Origin: Chitinophagaceae bacterium
GTDB lineage: Bacteria > Bacteroidota > Bacteroidia > Chitinophagales > Chitinophagaceae
Direction of reading: 5' to 3'
DNA: 64,000 bases
Assembly: GCA_016719015.1 (NCBI GenBank)
Contig: JADKAZ010000005.1
Coordinates: 124,001 to 188,000, forward strand
The notes beneath the pieces are model-generated. The model was not told the DNA's origin, did no database searches, and was given only the letters and a program-made list of their open reading frames with translations. Positions 24,061 to 33,107 of this stretch are shown here, one piece after another. A program made the position numbers and the translations under genes. How positions within the stretch are numbered: position 1 is the stretch's first letter; each line of letters starts with the position of its first letter.

Positions 24061-26547
24061 ATGTTGATGCAAAAACAATACCCGCTGCTTCTTTTATTTA
24101 TGCTTTTTCTTATAGCAGAAACTCCTCTTTCAGCCCAAACAAAAATCATCCGTGGTATTGCACAGGATTCTCATAGCGAAGAAAGAGTTCCTTTTGCTTC
24201 AGTTAGTTTTAAAAACACCACAATCGGTAAACTCACCGACTCATCCGGAACTTTTACTTTTTATTTAAACGAATGGCCTTCTGATACGTTGGAAATAACC
24301 TGTGTAGGTTACCAACCTTACCGCTATATTATAGATAGAAAAAAGGATAGCATTATAGTCACCTTTAATATGGAAAGAGGCACTTTCAATGATGGAGCAT
24401 CCGTCAAGGTGAAAGTGAATAAAGGACTTCTGGTCTGGCGAAAAATAGTACAGAACAAACCGAATAATGACCGGTATCGTTTCAAAAACTTCTCCTACGA
24501 ATTATACAATAAGCTGGAACTCGATCTGAAGAATATCAATTTTCAAAAATTCGGAAAATTCAAACCACTGAAATCTATCAGCGATCTGATCAATCAAAAT
24601 ATTGATACCGCCGAAGGATTACGATACCTGCCCACTTATCTTACCGAAGCCTTATCAGATTATTATTACCAGAAAAGTCCGAAAAAAAGAAGAGAGATCA
24701 TTAAAGCCGCCAACACGAATGGTGTAAAAAATGAAAGTGTATTAAAATTACTTGGTGGTATGGACCAGGTCGTTAATGTGTATAACAACTTCATACCGGT
24801 TTTTGATAAACAGTTTGTAAGCCCCATAAGTGATAATGGCGACTACTATTACAACTACCGGGTAGTGGATACACAGGTCATCAATAACCAGCGTTTTTTT
24901 CACCTCGTTTTTACGCCCCGCCGGCAGGGAGGTGATACATTTGAAGGCGATTGCTGGGTACATGTTGGCACATTTGCCATTCAAAGGATGAACCTGCGAT
25001 TGGGTAAAGAAGCTAATATGAATTTCCTGGAGAATCTTAGCCTTATCCAGGAATATAAATGGCTCAGTGACTCTATCTGGTTTCTTTCAAAAGATAAATT
25101 CGTTGCTGATCTTTCTCCGGTGGGAAAAGATAGACCGGGGTTTATTGCACGCAAAACAACTACCTACGAGCAGGTAATTATTAATGATTCTTCCGTTATA
25201 AAAGAATTAAATAAAAACAAACTGCTCGAAGAGATAATTACACTTCCCGGAGCCGGGGAGAAACCAAAGGAATTCTGGGCCAATGCTCGGCATGAGCCGT
25301 TATCGAAAACTGAAAGTGGGATCATTAAAATGATTGACACATTGACGAATGCACCGGTCTTTCAGAAATTTACCCGGACTATGGCATTTATAGGCACCGG
25401 CTATAAAGACATTGGCAATTACCAGATCGGTCCCTGGTTCAATTGGGTCACTTCCAATGGCTGGGAAGGTTTCCGGGTACGGTTTGATTTAAGCACCAAT
25501 AAACATTTTAATAAAAAATTCAAATTTCATACTTACCTCGCTTATGGGTTTGGTGATAAGAAACTAAAAGGGATGGGAGAAGTGTTCTTTCTGCCAAACA
25601 AAAGTCCAAGAACTTATCTCTATGCTTCTTTTACCAATGACCTGGATTTTGGCCAAAGCCAGTATGGAGAAGTTTCATCCGACAATGTATTTGCCTTAGC
25701 CATCCGCAAAAAAAATATCCCCATCAAGAATATTAAAGTAAATGAAAAACGTTTTGAGTTTTTTAATGAGACCTTACCATGGATGTCCAACCTTATAACC
25801 GTAACACATAGAACAACGTTACCACTTCGTAACCTGTTACCAGTGGACTCGTTTCCCACCAACGGGGCCGGAAAACCCTTCGCCAATTTTGAAGTGGCTC
25901 TCCGTTTTCGCTTTGCTTATTTAGAAAGGTTTTTAGAAAGTCATTTTTACCGTACCAGTCTTGGCAGTGGCTATCCTATTGGTGAAATCAATATCAGTCA
26001 TGGATTTGCCGGTGTTTTAAAAAGCAGTTACAGCTATACAAAAATTTCAGCCAGCGTATCCGATTATATAAACGTTCCGCCAATGGGAAATATATCAGTG
26101 CTGGCCTATGCCGGAAAAACATTTGGTACAGTGCCGTATATCTTACTTGATATAGCTCCTGGTAATGAATTGTATTACTACAACAAATATTCCTTTAACA
26201 TGATGAACCGATGGGAGTATATTCATGATCAATATGCCGGCCTCAACATAGAACATAATATCGGTAATGGCATCTTCCGGTTGTTCCCCAAACTTCGCTT
26301 TCGCCAGTTTTGGACAGCAAAAACCTTGTGGGGCAGTCTGACGCCGGCTAACAAGGCGCTTAACTTTAAACAGGGGCATAACTTTCAATCACTCGATGGT
26401 AATACCTACCTCGAATTAGGCACCGGTATCGACAATATATTTCATGTATTCAGGATAGATTTTGTCTGGCGGGTACTACCTTCCAAAGTTGACCGGACAA
26501 ATGATAAAAACTTCGGCATTTTTGGAAGTTTCAGGGTGGCATTTTAA
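24061..26547 (+). CDS. DUF5686 outer-membrane protein with carboxypeptidase-like regulatory domain
   Basis: An 828-residue exported protein. The signal peptide ends near residue 25 (PLSAQ). Residues ~29-110 form a CarboxypepD_reg-like beta-sandwich (PFASVSFKNTTIGKLTDSSGTF, then LEITCVGYQPYRY). The rest is DUF5686: the conserved early segment WRKIVQNKPNNDRYRFKNFS, the middle stretch FAIQRMNLRLGKEAN, and C-terminal amphipathic strands that predict an outer-membrane beta-barrel, ending in FGIFGSFRVAF with the usual terminal Phe. The family is widespread in Bacteroidota and the function is unknown; partnership with TonB systems has been suggested by domain analogy only. Probably monocistronic. 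Confidence 0.87.
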   Translation: MLMQKQYPLLLLFMLFLIAETPLSAQTKIIRGIAQDSHSEERVPFASVSFKNTTIGKLTDSSGTFTFYLNEWPSDTLEITCVGYQPYRYIIDRKKDSIIVTFNMERGTFNDGASVKVKVNKGLLVWRKIVQNKPNNDRYRFKNFSYELYNKLELDLKNINFQKFGKFKPLKSISDLINQNIDTAEGLRYLPTYLTEALSDYYYQKSPKKRREIIKAANTNGVKNESVLKLLGGMDQVVNVYNNFIPVFDKQFVSPISDNGDYYYNYRVVDTQVINNQRFFHLVFTPRRQGGDTFEGDCWVHVGTFAIQRMNLRLGKEANMNFLENLSLIQEYKWLSDSIWFLSKDKFVADLSPVGKDRPGFIARKTTTYEQVIINDSSVIKELNKNKLLEEIITLPGAGEKPKEFWANARHEPLSKTESGIIKMIDTLTNAPVFQKFTRTMAFIGTGYKDIGNYQIGPWFNWVTSNGWEGFRVRFDLSTNKHFNKKFKFHTYLAYGFGDKKLKGMGEVFFLPNKSPRTYLYASFTNDLDFGQSQYGEVSSDNVFALAIRKKNIPIKNIKVNEKRFEFFNETLPWMSNLITVTHRTTLPLRNLLPVDSFPTNGAGKPFANFEVALRFRFAYLERFLESHFYRTSLGSGYPIGEINISHGFAGVLKSSYSYTKISASVSDYINVPPMGNISVLAYAGKTFGTVPYILLDIAPGNELYYYNKYSFNMMNRWEYIHDQYAGLNIEHNIGNGIFRLFPKLRFRQFWTAKTLWGSLTPANKALNFKQGHNFQSLDGNTYLELGTGIDNIFHVFRIDFVWRVLPSKVDRTNDKNFGIFGSFRVAF

Positions 26548-26677
26548 TTAACCAATAAGATGAATCTGAGCATATGAATGTATACAGCTCTGTCCTGTAA
26601 AATATTCCATGTAAATCCATCGAATCTGTTCCCGCAGTGTTCCAATTTCACTAACTTCCTTTCACAAAAAAGATTGC

Positions 26678-28180
26678 ATGTCCTCACATTACATCCTTGC
26701 CCTCGACCAGGGCACTACCAGCAGCCGCAGTATGTTGTTTGACAAACAAGGCAACATCATCAGTGTAGCACAAAAAGAGTTCAAACAGATCTTTCCGCAA
26801 CCAGGTTGGGTAGAACATGATGCCGATGAAATATGGAGTACACAGTTTGGTACAATGGCAGAAGCTGTTGCCAAAGCTCATATCAATATGAAGCAGGTAG
26901 CGGGTATAGGCATCACCAATCAACGGGAAACAACAGTAGTCTGGGACAGAAAGACAAGCCAGCCCATCTATCATGCTATCGTATGGCAAGACAGAAGAAC
27001 AGCGGCGTATTGTGATGAATTGAAAACTGCAAATCATGGTGGAATGATTCAGCAAAAAACAGGACTAATCATTGACGCTTATTTTTCCGCCACAAAATTG
27101 AAATGGATATTAGACAATGTGGATGGCGCCAGAACAAAAGCTGAAAATGGCGAATTGGCTTTTGGAACTATTGACACATGGCTCACCTGGAAGTTAACCA
27201 ATGGAGAAGTACATGTAACTGATGTTTCCAATGCATCAAGAACGATGCTCTTTAATATTCATACACTACAATGGGATGAGGAGTTGTTGAAACTTTTCAA
27301 TATTCCCGCAGCTGTATTACCAGAGGTAAAACCCAGTAGTAAAATTTATGGCGTCACCGGTAATATCATTCCTGATTCAAGAATTCCAATCGCAGGTATT
27401 GCAGGTGACCAGCAGGCAGCTTTATTCGGACAACTATGTACACAACCTGGCATGGTAAAAAACACGTATGGCACCGGTTGTTTTATGCTGATGAATACTG
27501 GTGAGAAAGCCATTGCATCAAAAAATAATTTGTTGACCACCATTGCCTGGCAGATTGATGGTAAAACCGAATATGCTTTGGAAGGAAGTGTATTCATTGC
27601 TGGTGCAGTAGTGCAATGGCTGCGTGATGAATTAAAAATTATTCGTACATCAGCTGAGGTAGAAGAATTAGCAGCACAGGTACAGGATACGGATGGTGTA
27701 TATCTTGTACCTGCCTTTGCGGGGCTGGGAGCTCCCCACTGGAATCAATATGCCAGAGGAACCATTTTCGGATTAACTAGAGGCAGCAGCAATGCACATA
27801 TTGCAAGAGCTGCATTAGACAGCATTGCCTATCAAACATACGATGTATTAAAAGCAATGGAAGCAGATGCAGGTATTCATATCAGGGAACTGAGAGTTGA
27901 TGGCGGTGCGACCGTCAACAATCAGCTGATGCAATTTCAAAGCGATTTATTAAATACGAAAGTAGTCCGGCCAAAAATTACAGAGACAACGGCATTGGGT
28001 GCAGCCTACTTAGCGGGTTTGGCAGTAGGTTATTGGAAAAATGTAGGAGAGATACAAGAACAGTGGCAGGTGGATAAATCATTTTCTCCTGCAATGGATG
28101 ATACAAAAAGAAACGAATTAGTAAATGGTTGGCAGCGGGCAGTGAAAGCTGCTGTTGCATGGGCTTCAAACAATTATTAA
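26678..28180 (+). CDS. glpK: Glycerol kinase
   Basis: Cytoplasmic FGGY-family kinase making sn-glycerol 3-phosphate from glycerol and ATP. The protein has 500 residues, the normal length. Motifs: ILALDQGTTSSRSMLFD (phosphate-binding loop 1), TNQRETTVVWD, AIVWQDRRTAAYCDEL (substrate site), GIAGDQQAALFGQ (ATP region), NTYGTGCFMLMNTG and the C-terminal LRVDGGATVNNQLMQFQSD and ETTALGAAYLAGLAVGYW. It is the first gene of a glycerol operon: glpD follows after 32 bp, then glpF and a RidA-like gene. No DeoR/GlpR regulator gene is in the window. Confidence 0.98.
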   Translation: MSSHYILALDQGTTSSRSMLFDKQGNIISVAQKEFKQIFPQPGWVEHDADEIWSTQFGTMAEAVAKAHINMKQVAGIGITNQRETTVVWDRKTSQPIYHAIVWQDRRTAAYCDELKTANHGGMIQQKTGLIIDAYFSATKLKWILDNVDGARTKAENGELAFGTIDTWLTWKLTNGEVHVTDVSNASRTMLFNIHTLQWDEELLKLFNIPAAVLPEVKPSSKIYGVTGNIIPDSRIPIAGIAGDQQAALFGQLCTQPGMVKNTYGTGCFMLMNTGEKAIASKNNLLTTIAWQIDGKTEYALEGSVFIAGAVVQWLRDELKIIRTSAEVEELAAQVQDTDGVYLVPAFAGLGAPHWNQYARGTIFGLTRGSSNAHIARAALDSIAYQTYDVLKAMEADAGIHIRELRVDGGATVNNQLMQFQSDLLNTKVVRPKITETTALGAAYLAGLAVGYWKNVGEIQEQWQVDKSFSPAMDDTKRNELVNGWQRAVKAAVAWASNNY

Positions 28181-28212
28181 TTAATAATTATTAGTTGATA
28201 ATTTCTATTTAC

Positions 28213-29709
28213 ATGAATCGCTCAAATTTTATAAATCAACTTGAACGTACAAAAGAATTTGACATCTGTATCATTGGCGGCGGTGCCACAGGCCTCGGTA
28301 CTGCAGTAGATGCTGCTTCCAGGGGATTAAAGACAGTTCTTTTTGAGCAACATGATTTTGCTAAAGGTACTTCTTCAAGAAGCACCAAGCTTGTACATGG
28401 GGGCGTTCGCTATTTGCAACAGGGTAATATCAAGTTGGTCATGGAGGCTTTAAGAGAAAGAGGCCTCTTATTAAAAAATGCCCCGCATCTTGTCCATAAC
28501 CAAAAATTTATCATTCCAAATTATAAATGGTGGGAAAAATCATTCTACGGAATCGGTTTGAAGATCTATGATAAGATGGCCGGTAAATTAGGATTAGGCC
28601 CCTCTCAATTTTTATCCAAAGAAGAAACCCTGCAATTTGCTCCCACTCTTGATCCGGAAGATTTAAAAGGTGGTGTACTATACCACGACGGGCAGTTTGA
28701 TGATGCAAGATTAGCAATCAGTATTGCTCAAACTGCAGCTCACCATGGAGCTGCAGTTTTGAATTATTTTCCAGTAAACGGTTTACTGAAAATGAATAAG
28801 AAGATATGTGGTGTTTGGGTAAAAGATTTTTTTACTGGTAAAGAGTATGAAGTAAAAAGTAAAGTCGTCATTAATGCGACCGGAGTATTTACTGATACCA
28901 TCATGAAAATGGATGATACAAAACATGAAAACATCATCAACCCCAGCCAGGGAATACATTTGGTAGTCGATAAGGATTTCTTGCCCGGTGATACTGCCAT
29001 TATGATTCCGAGGACTGATGATGGAAGAGTTTTATTTGCTGTTCCCTGGCATAATAAAATTGTACTGGGAACAACAGATACTGCTGTTAAAGAGATTTCC
29101 CCCGAACCAATTCCGCAACAGCAAGAAATTGAATTTATCTTGACACATATTGGTCGCTATCTTACCAAGGACCCGCAGCTGAGTGATTTACGGAGTATGT
29201 TCGCCGGATTACGGCCTTTAGTAAAAAGCAAGAGTAAAAAGACTGCAGCATTGTCACGAGACCATTTGATTTGCATTGGAGACTCAGGAATGATAACCGT
29301 CACCGGGGGTAAATGGACCACTTACCGAAAAATGGCAGAAGATGTAATCGATATTGCCACCGAAACTTTTGCTTTAACAAATAATCTCTGCATTACTAAA
29401 GAACTAAAACTTCACGGATATGATAAAGGGGTAATGCCTGCTGCTACAACTTTACTAAGCATAGAAGAATTAAAAGCTGCTATAAAAAAATCAGTAGAAG
29501 AAGAAATGTGCATGACGGTGGAAGACTTCTTATCCAGAAGAACAAGACAGTTATTGCTGGATGCCAAAGCTGCCATCACTATTGCTCCCCTCATTGCTAA
29601 ACTGATGGCTGAAGAAATGAATAAAGATGAATTTTGGATAAAAGAACAAATTAATAACTTTAATTTGATAGCAAAAAGCTACACTTTCACGGCAAAACAA
29701 CAATTATAA
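28213..29709 (+). CDS. glpD: Aerobic glycerol-3-phosphate dehydrogenase
   Basis: FAD-dependent, membrane-associated dehydrogenase that oxidises glycerol 3-phosphate to dihydroxyacetone phosphate and passes electrons to quinone. From the ATG at 28213 it has 498 residues; an upstream ATA/ATG frame adds six residues from the AT-rich spacer and was not used. The N-terminal FAD motif is DICIIGGGATGLGTAVDAAS, followed by the family signature GTSSRSTKLVHGGVRYL. Later segments are RVLFAVPWHNKIVLGTTDT and GLRPLVK, with ITVTGGKWTTYRKMAED near the C-terminus. Second gene of the glp operon, 17 bp from glpF. Confidence 0.97.
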   Translation: MNRSNFINQLERTKEFDICIIGGGATGLGTAVDAASRGLKTVLFEQHDFAKGTSSRSTKLVHGGVRYLQQGNIKLVMEALRERGLLLKNAPHLVHNQKFIIPNYKWWEKSFYGIGLKIYDKMAGKLGLGPSQFLSKEETLQFAPTLDPEDLKGGVLYHDGQFDDARLAISIAQTAAHHGAAVLNYFPVNGLLKMNKKICGVWVKDFFTGKEYEVKSKVVINATGVFTDTIMKMDDTKHENIINPSQGIHLVVDKDFLPGDTAIMIPRTDDGRVLFAVPWHNKIVLGTTDTAVKEISPEPIPQQQEIEFILTHIGRYLTKDPQLSDLRSMFAGLRPLVKSKSKKTAALSRDHLICIGDSGMITVTGGKWTTYRKMAEDVIDIATETFALTNNLCITKELKLHGYDKGVMPAATTLLSIEELKAAIKKSVEEEMCMTVEDFLSRRTRQLLLDAKAAITIAPLIAKLMAEEMNKDEFWIKEQINNFNLIAKSYTFTAKQQL

Positions 29710-29726
29710 ACCCAAACAGATTTTTT

Positions 29727-30434
29727 ATGTCTCCATTTCTCGGTGAATTTATAGGTACAGCACTTCTCATTCTTATGGGTGGTGGTGTGGTGGCTAATGT
29801 TGTATTAAACAAAACTTATGGTCAGAACGGTGGCTGGATCGTCATCACTTTTGGCTGGGCTATGGCAGTGTTTCTAGGAGTATATACTTCGGTGAAATTG
29901 GGAGGAAGTGGTCACCTGAACCCGGCCGTGACTATTGCTTTAACCGCCACTGGGGCATTTAAAACTTCCTTAATCGCTTCATATCTACTTGCGCAATTAG
30001 CAGGAGCTTTCACCGGTGCCGTATTAGTGTGGCTGGCATATAACAAACACTTTGAAGCTTCTTCAGATGCCGACCTGAAAAAAGCGATATTTTGTACAGC
30101 CCCTGCCATCCGAAGCCCTTTGCATAATATCATCACTGAGTTCATTGGCACATTTGTATTGATGTTTGGCGCATTGTGTTTTACAGACCCTCTCTCTTCA
30201 TTAGGTACACTGAATGCATTACCGGTTTCACTGTTGGTATTAGGCATTGGCTTATCATTAGGCGGTCCTACCGGGTATGCCATTAATCCTGCCAGGGATT
30301 TGGGTCCACGCATCGCACATTTCATATTACCAATTAAGGGTAAAAGGGATAGCGACTGGAGTTATAGCTGGATTCCGGTCGTGGGACCGATTATTGGAGC
30401 GGTAGCAGCTGCTTATCTTTTTAAAATATTATGA
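29727..30434 (+). CDS. glpF: Glycerol uptake facilitator (aquaglyceroporin)
   Basis: MIP-family channel of 235 residues with six membrane helices and two half-helices. The first pore motif is SGHLNPAVTIAL and the second YAINPARDLGPRIAH; Asp after the second NPAR is the mark of glycerol-type rather than water-type channels. The N-terminus FLGEFIGTALLILMGGGVVANVVL is typical of GlpF. It lies between glpD (17 bp) and the RidA-like gene (1-bp gap), giving uptake, phosphorylation and oxidation of glycerol in one operon. Confidence 0.96.
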   Translation: MSPFLGEFIGTALLILMGGGVVANVVLNKTYGQNGGWIVITFGWAMAVFLGVYTSVKLGGSGHLNPAVTIALTATGAFKTSLIASYLLAQLAGAFTGAVLVWLAYNKHFEASSDADLKKAIFCTAPAIRSPLHNIITEFIGTFVLMFGALCFTDPLSSLGTLNALPVSLLVLGIGLSLGGPTGYAINPARDLGPRIAHFILPIKGKRDSDWSYSWIPVVGPIIGAVAAAYLFKIL

Positions 30435-30435
30435 G

Positions 30436-30954
30436 ATGAAAAAAATAATTCTCTTTTTGGCCATCACTTTAGTTTTTGTGGATGGAATTTATTCGCAAAC
30501 CCCGGAACACAAACTGAAGGAAATGAAAATTGAATTGCCTCCTGTTGGTCAGCCAATTGCTAATTATGTTCATGTAATCCGAACTGGCAACCTATTATTC
30601 CTGGCAGGCAAAGGCCCCTCCGATAGCAAAGGAGTTTTTATAACCGGTAAAGTGGGAAAAGATCTGACTTTAGAGGAGGGGCAGCAAGCCGCAAGACTTA
30701 CGGCTATTAACCAACTGGCAGTATTAAAAGCTGAATTGGGCTCTCTCACTAAAATAAAAAGAATTGTAAAAGTCCTGGGAATGGTAAACTGCGAAGCCGA
30801 TTTTAAAGATCATCCAACTGTCATCAATGGCTTTTCTGATTTGATGGTAGAAGTTTTTGGAGAAAAAGGAAAACATGCCCGATCAGCAGTTGGAATGTGT
30901 TCGCTTCCACGAAATATGGCAGTGGAAATTGAACTTATTGTTGAAGTTGAATAA
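30436..30954 (+). CDS. Exported RidA-like protein without the usual catalytic arginine
   Basis: A 172-residue member of the RidA/YjgF/UK114 superfamily with an N-terminal signal peptide (MKKIILFLAITLVFVDGIYSQ). The mature domain resembles the longer group that includes cd02199-like proteins: LLFLAGKGP, TLEEGQQAARLTAINQLAVL, then HARSAVGMCSLPRNMAVEIE. In imine deaminase RidA the segment VARLPKDVKIEIE carries the essential Arg; here the aligned residue is Ser (CSLPRN), so 2-aminoacrylate deaminase activity is unlikely. It is 1 bp after glpF and probably the last gene of the glp operon. Periplasmic location and role are inferred and unknown, respectively. Confidence 0.82.
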   Translation: MKKIILFLAITLVFVDGIYSQTPEHKLKEMKIELPPVGQPIANYVHVIRTGNLLFLAGKGPSDSKGVFITGKVGKDLTLEEGQQAARLTAINQLAVLKAELGSLTKIKRIVKVLGMVNCEADFKDHPTVINGFSDLMVEVFGEKGKHARSAVGMCSLPRNMAVEIELIVEVE

Positions 30955-30966
30955 AGTTGATCAGTA

Positions 30967-32142
30967 TTAACTACAGACCCTGACTAATATCTCACAAGCT
31001 TTTTTTATCTGATGTTCAGAAATAATTATCGGTGGGGAAATTCGTAAGCAGTTAGCAGCAAATAAAAACCAATCTGTCAACACTCCTTCAGCAATACAGG
31101 CATCAATTATTTTTTTATTCGTTTCAAATGAATCAAATTCTACTGCCATCCACAAACCAAAAGAACGAACAGCTTTTATTTTGGGATGTATAAGTACTGA
31201 ATGAAATAATTTTTCTTTTGTTCCAACGGTATCAATCCACCCTTCTTCTAACAGGGCTTTCATCGCTGCCATGCCAGCTGCGCAGCAAACCGGGTGACCG
31301 CCGAATGTAGTGATATGACCTAATACAGGGTTTTCCGTAAAAGCATCCATCAATTTTTTATCCGCTATAAATGCACCAAGCGGCATACCACCTCCCAACG
31401 CTTTTCCCAATAGCAAAATATCAGGTTCTATATCGAAATGTTCGAAGCCCCATAATTTACCAGTGCGGCCAAAACCAGCTTGTATTTCATCCACTACTAA
31501 TAAGGTTCCCGTTTCAGTACATTTTTTTCGTAATGCCTGCATCCATTCTTCGGTTGGAACAATAATACCAGATTCTGCCTGCACCGTTTCTGCAATTACA
31601 CAGGCCGTCAATTCAGTTATTTCTTTCAGGGAATCAAAAGAATTGTATTCCAGGTGCAACACATCCGGCAGCAGCGGTCGAAAAGCATTTCTCCAGTATT
31701 CATCCCCCATCACACTTAATGCGCCTTGGGTGCTGCCATGATATGAATTATTAAAGGCAATGATTTGTGTTCTGTTTGTTACTCTCTTTGCAAGTTTCAT
31801 AGCACCTTCCACTGCCTCAGCTCCTGAGTTGGTAAAATAAACGGAGTTGAGTGATGCAGGTAAATTATCGGTGAGCAGCTTGGCATATTGCACCTGCGGT
31901 GCCTCTATAAATTCGCCATACACCATGATGTGCAGGTAAGCATCCAATTGCTTTTGAATGGCCTCAATCACTTTGGGATGCCGGTGCCCCACATTAGCTA
32001 CGCTGATGCCTCCGATTAAATCAATGTATTGCTTTCCATCTGCACCATATAAAGTACAGCAATCAGCCTTCACTATTTCTAATGCAAGTGGTGCGGAGGA
32101 AGTCTGGGCTACATGGCGAAGAAAAAGTTCTCGCTGATTCAA
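30967..32142 (-). CDS. Class III aminotransferase (acetylornithine-aminotransferase-like)
   Basis: PLP-dependent fold-type I class III aminotransferase, ~391 residues from the TTG at 32142 (encoding MNQRELFLRHVAQTSSAPL). Motifs: NSGAEAVEGAMKLA (phosphate contact), FNNSYHGSTQGALS, VVDEIQAGFGRTGKLW with the PLP-ring aspartate, and LLLGKALGGGMPLGAF with the Schiff-base Lys. The substrate is uncertain: acetylornithine, ornithine, 4-aminobutyrate or lysine would all fit. No arginine biosynthesis gene is nearby. The longer frame to 32193 reads through a TTTGCGT-type repeat, giving a false N-terminus rich in Leu and Cys, so it was trimmed. Convergent with the RidA-like gene (12-bp gap). Confidence 0.88.
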   Translation of the reverse strand: MNQRELFLRHVAQTSSAPLALEIVKADCCTLYGADGKQYIDLIGGISVANVGHRHPKVIEAIQKQLDAYLHIMVYGEFIEAPQVQYAKLLTDNLPASLNSVYFTNSGAEAVEGAMKLAKRVTNRTQIIAFNNSYHGSTQGALSVMGDEYWRNAFRPLLPDVLHLEYNSFDSLKEITELTACVIAETVQAESGIIVPTEEWMQALRKKCTETGTLLVVDEIQAGFGRTGKLWGFEHFDIEPDILLLGKALGGGMPLGAFIADKKLMDAFTENPVLGHITTFGGHPVCCAAGMAAMKALLEEGWIDTVGTKEKLFHSVLIHPKIKAVRSFGLWMAVEFDSFETNKKIIDACIAEGVLTDWFLFAANCLRISPPIIISEHQIKKACEILVRVCS

Positions 32143-32156
32143 GTGAATTAATTTCA

Positions 32157-32190
32157 AGCAAAGAACGCAAAGGTGACGCAAAGACGCAAA
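32157..32190. repeat. TTTGCGT-type degenerate tandem repeat
   Basis: On the minus strand it reads as TTTGCGTC, TTTGCGTCACC, TTTGCGTTC and TTTGCT: four TTTGC units spaced 8-11 bp. It lies directly upstream of the aminotransferase start. A related, weaker copy is at 15979-16005. Confidence 0.55.
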
Positions 32191-32213
32191 CAAATTAGCA
32201 AAATTACCATACT

Positions 32214-32315
32214 ACCTCACCCCGGTTAAATTCTGCTTTTTGGAGTTTTCCTATCTCCTCTTCTCAAGGAGAGGGCTCAGAGTCTCCGATATTTGGAGCA
32301 GTACTAGGGTGAGGT
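32214..32315. repeat. ~100-bp palindromic, MITE-like intergenic element
   Basis: A perfect 9-bp inverted repeat (ACCTCACCC at 32214-32222, GGGTGAGGT at 32307-32315) bounds a 102-bp segment whose centre also folds (CTCCT, then AAGGAGAGG). The layout resembles non-coding palindromic elements scattered through Bacteroidota genomes. No reading frame is convincing in it. Confidence 0.5.
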
Positions 32316-32445
32316 GCTGCTGAGTAATGATCAGTTGTTGAAGTGTGGCTCTCATCTTATCTTCGGTTGCAAGGACGATGTCATGAAAAGCTAAAGCTGG
32401 CAACAACACAATTATTAATTTTCAATTACTAATTCTTAATTACTC

Positions 32446-32991
32446 ATGCCTGTAATACTCCCGGTAGAAGATAAACATCCAAATTTTGGTAACAATTGTT
32501 TTATTGCTCCCAATGCAACTATCGTTGGCAATGTGATCACCGGGGACGATTGTAGTTTCTGGTTCAATACCGTTGTTCGTGGTGATGTAAACTTTATAAA
32601 GCTCGGCCATAAAGTGAATGTACAGGATGGTGCATGTATCCATTGCACCTATCAAAAATGCGGAACAACAATTGGCAACAATGTTTCCATCGGGCACAAT
32701 GCAATAGTACATGGATGTACGGTACATGATAATGTATTGATAGGCATGGGTGCTATAGTAATGGACAAGGCCGTAGTGCATAGCAATACAATAATAGCCG
32801 CCGGGGCAGTTGTATTGGAAAACACTATTTGTGAAGCTGGTAGCATTTATGCCGGGGTGCCTGCTAAAAAGGTAAAAGATATTTCCCAGGAACTGGTGAA
32901 TGGACAGATAAACAGGATAGCAGATAATTATGTAGGGTATGCAGATTGGTTCAGAGGGAGTTCGGAGTCAGGAGACGGGAGTCAGAAGTAA
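32446..32991 (+). CDS. Gamma-carbonic-anhydrase-like left-handed beta-helix protein
   Basis: A 181-residue hexapeptide-repeat protein of the gamma-carbonic anhydrase/YrdA/PaaY group. It starts MPVILPVEDKHPNFGNNCFIAPNATIVGNV; the repeats run to about residue 150. The three zinc-ligand histidines are in place: CIHCTYQ (first) and IGHNAIVHGC (second and third). VVRGDVNFIKLG is the usual active-site arginine segment. Carbonic anhydrase or thioesterase activity is possible, and many relatives are inactive or have other substrates. The last ~11 residues (GSSESGDGSQK) are encoded by a GGAGTC-type intergenic repeat, so the natural C-terminus has probably been extended. Confidence 0.88.
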   Translation: MPVILPVEDKHPNFGNNCFIAPNATIVGNVITGDDCSFWFNTVVRGDVNFIKLGHKVNVQDGACIHCTYQKCGTTIGNNVSIGHNAIVHGCTVHDNVLIGMGAIVMDKAVVHSNTIIAAGAVVLENTICEAGSIYAGVPAKKVKDISQELVNGQINRIADNYVGYADWFRGSSESGDGSQK

Positions 32992-33043
32992 AACTCTTAA
33001 CTGTGAGGCCGTTTCCAGACTCATGACTAACGTCTCCCGACCG
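32957..33043. repeat. GGAGTCAGGAGACGGGAGTC-type repeat with imperfect inverted copy
   Basis: The left arm (32958-32989) is a run of GGAGTC/GGAGAC units and encodes the tail of the gamma-carbonic anhydrase-like protein. The right arm (33011-33042, with GACTCATGACTAACGTCTCCC) is roughly its inverted counterpart. Confidence 0.4.
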
Positions 33044-33107
33044 TAAGTTTACTATAGAGCAAACAATTATTTAATATTAAATTCGTTATTCATACAAGCT
33101 ATAAATA

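Noticed and set aside
28180..28212. AT-rich TTAATTAATAATTATTAG spacer as an attachment or regulatory site
   Set aside because: Similar AT-rich runs (e.g. 32409-32445) occur between genes here without other marks; no repeat boundary or integrase is near.
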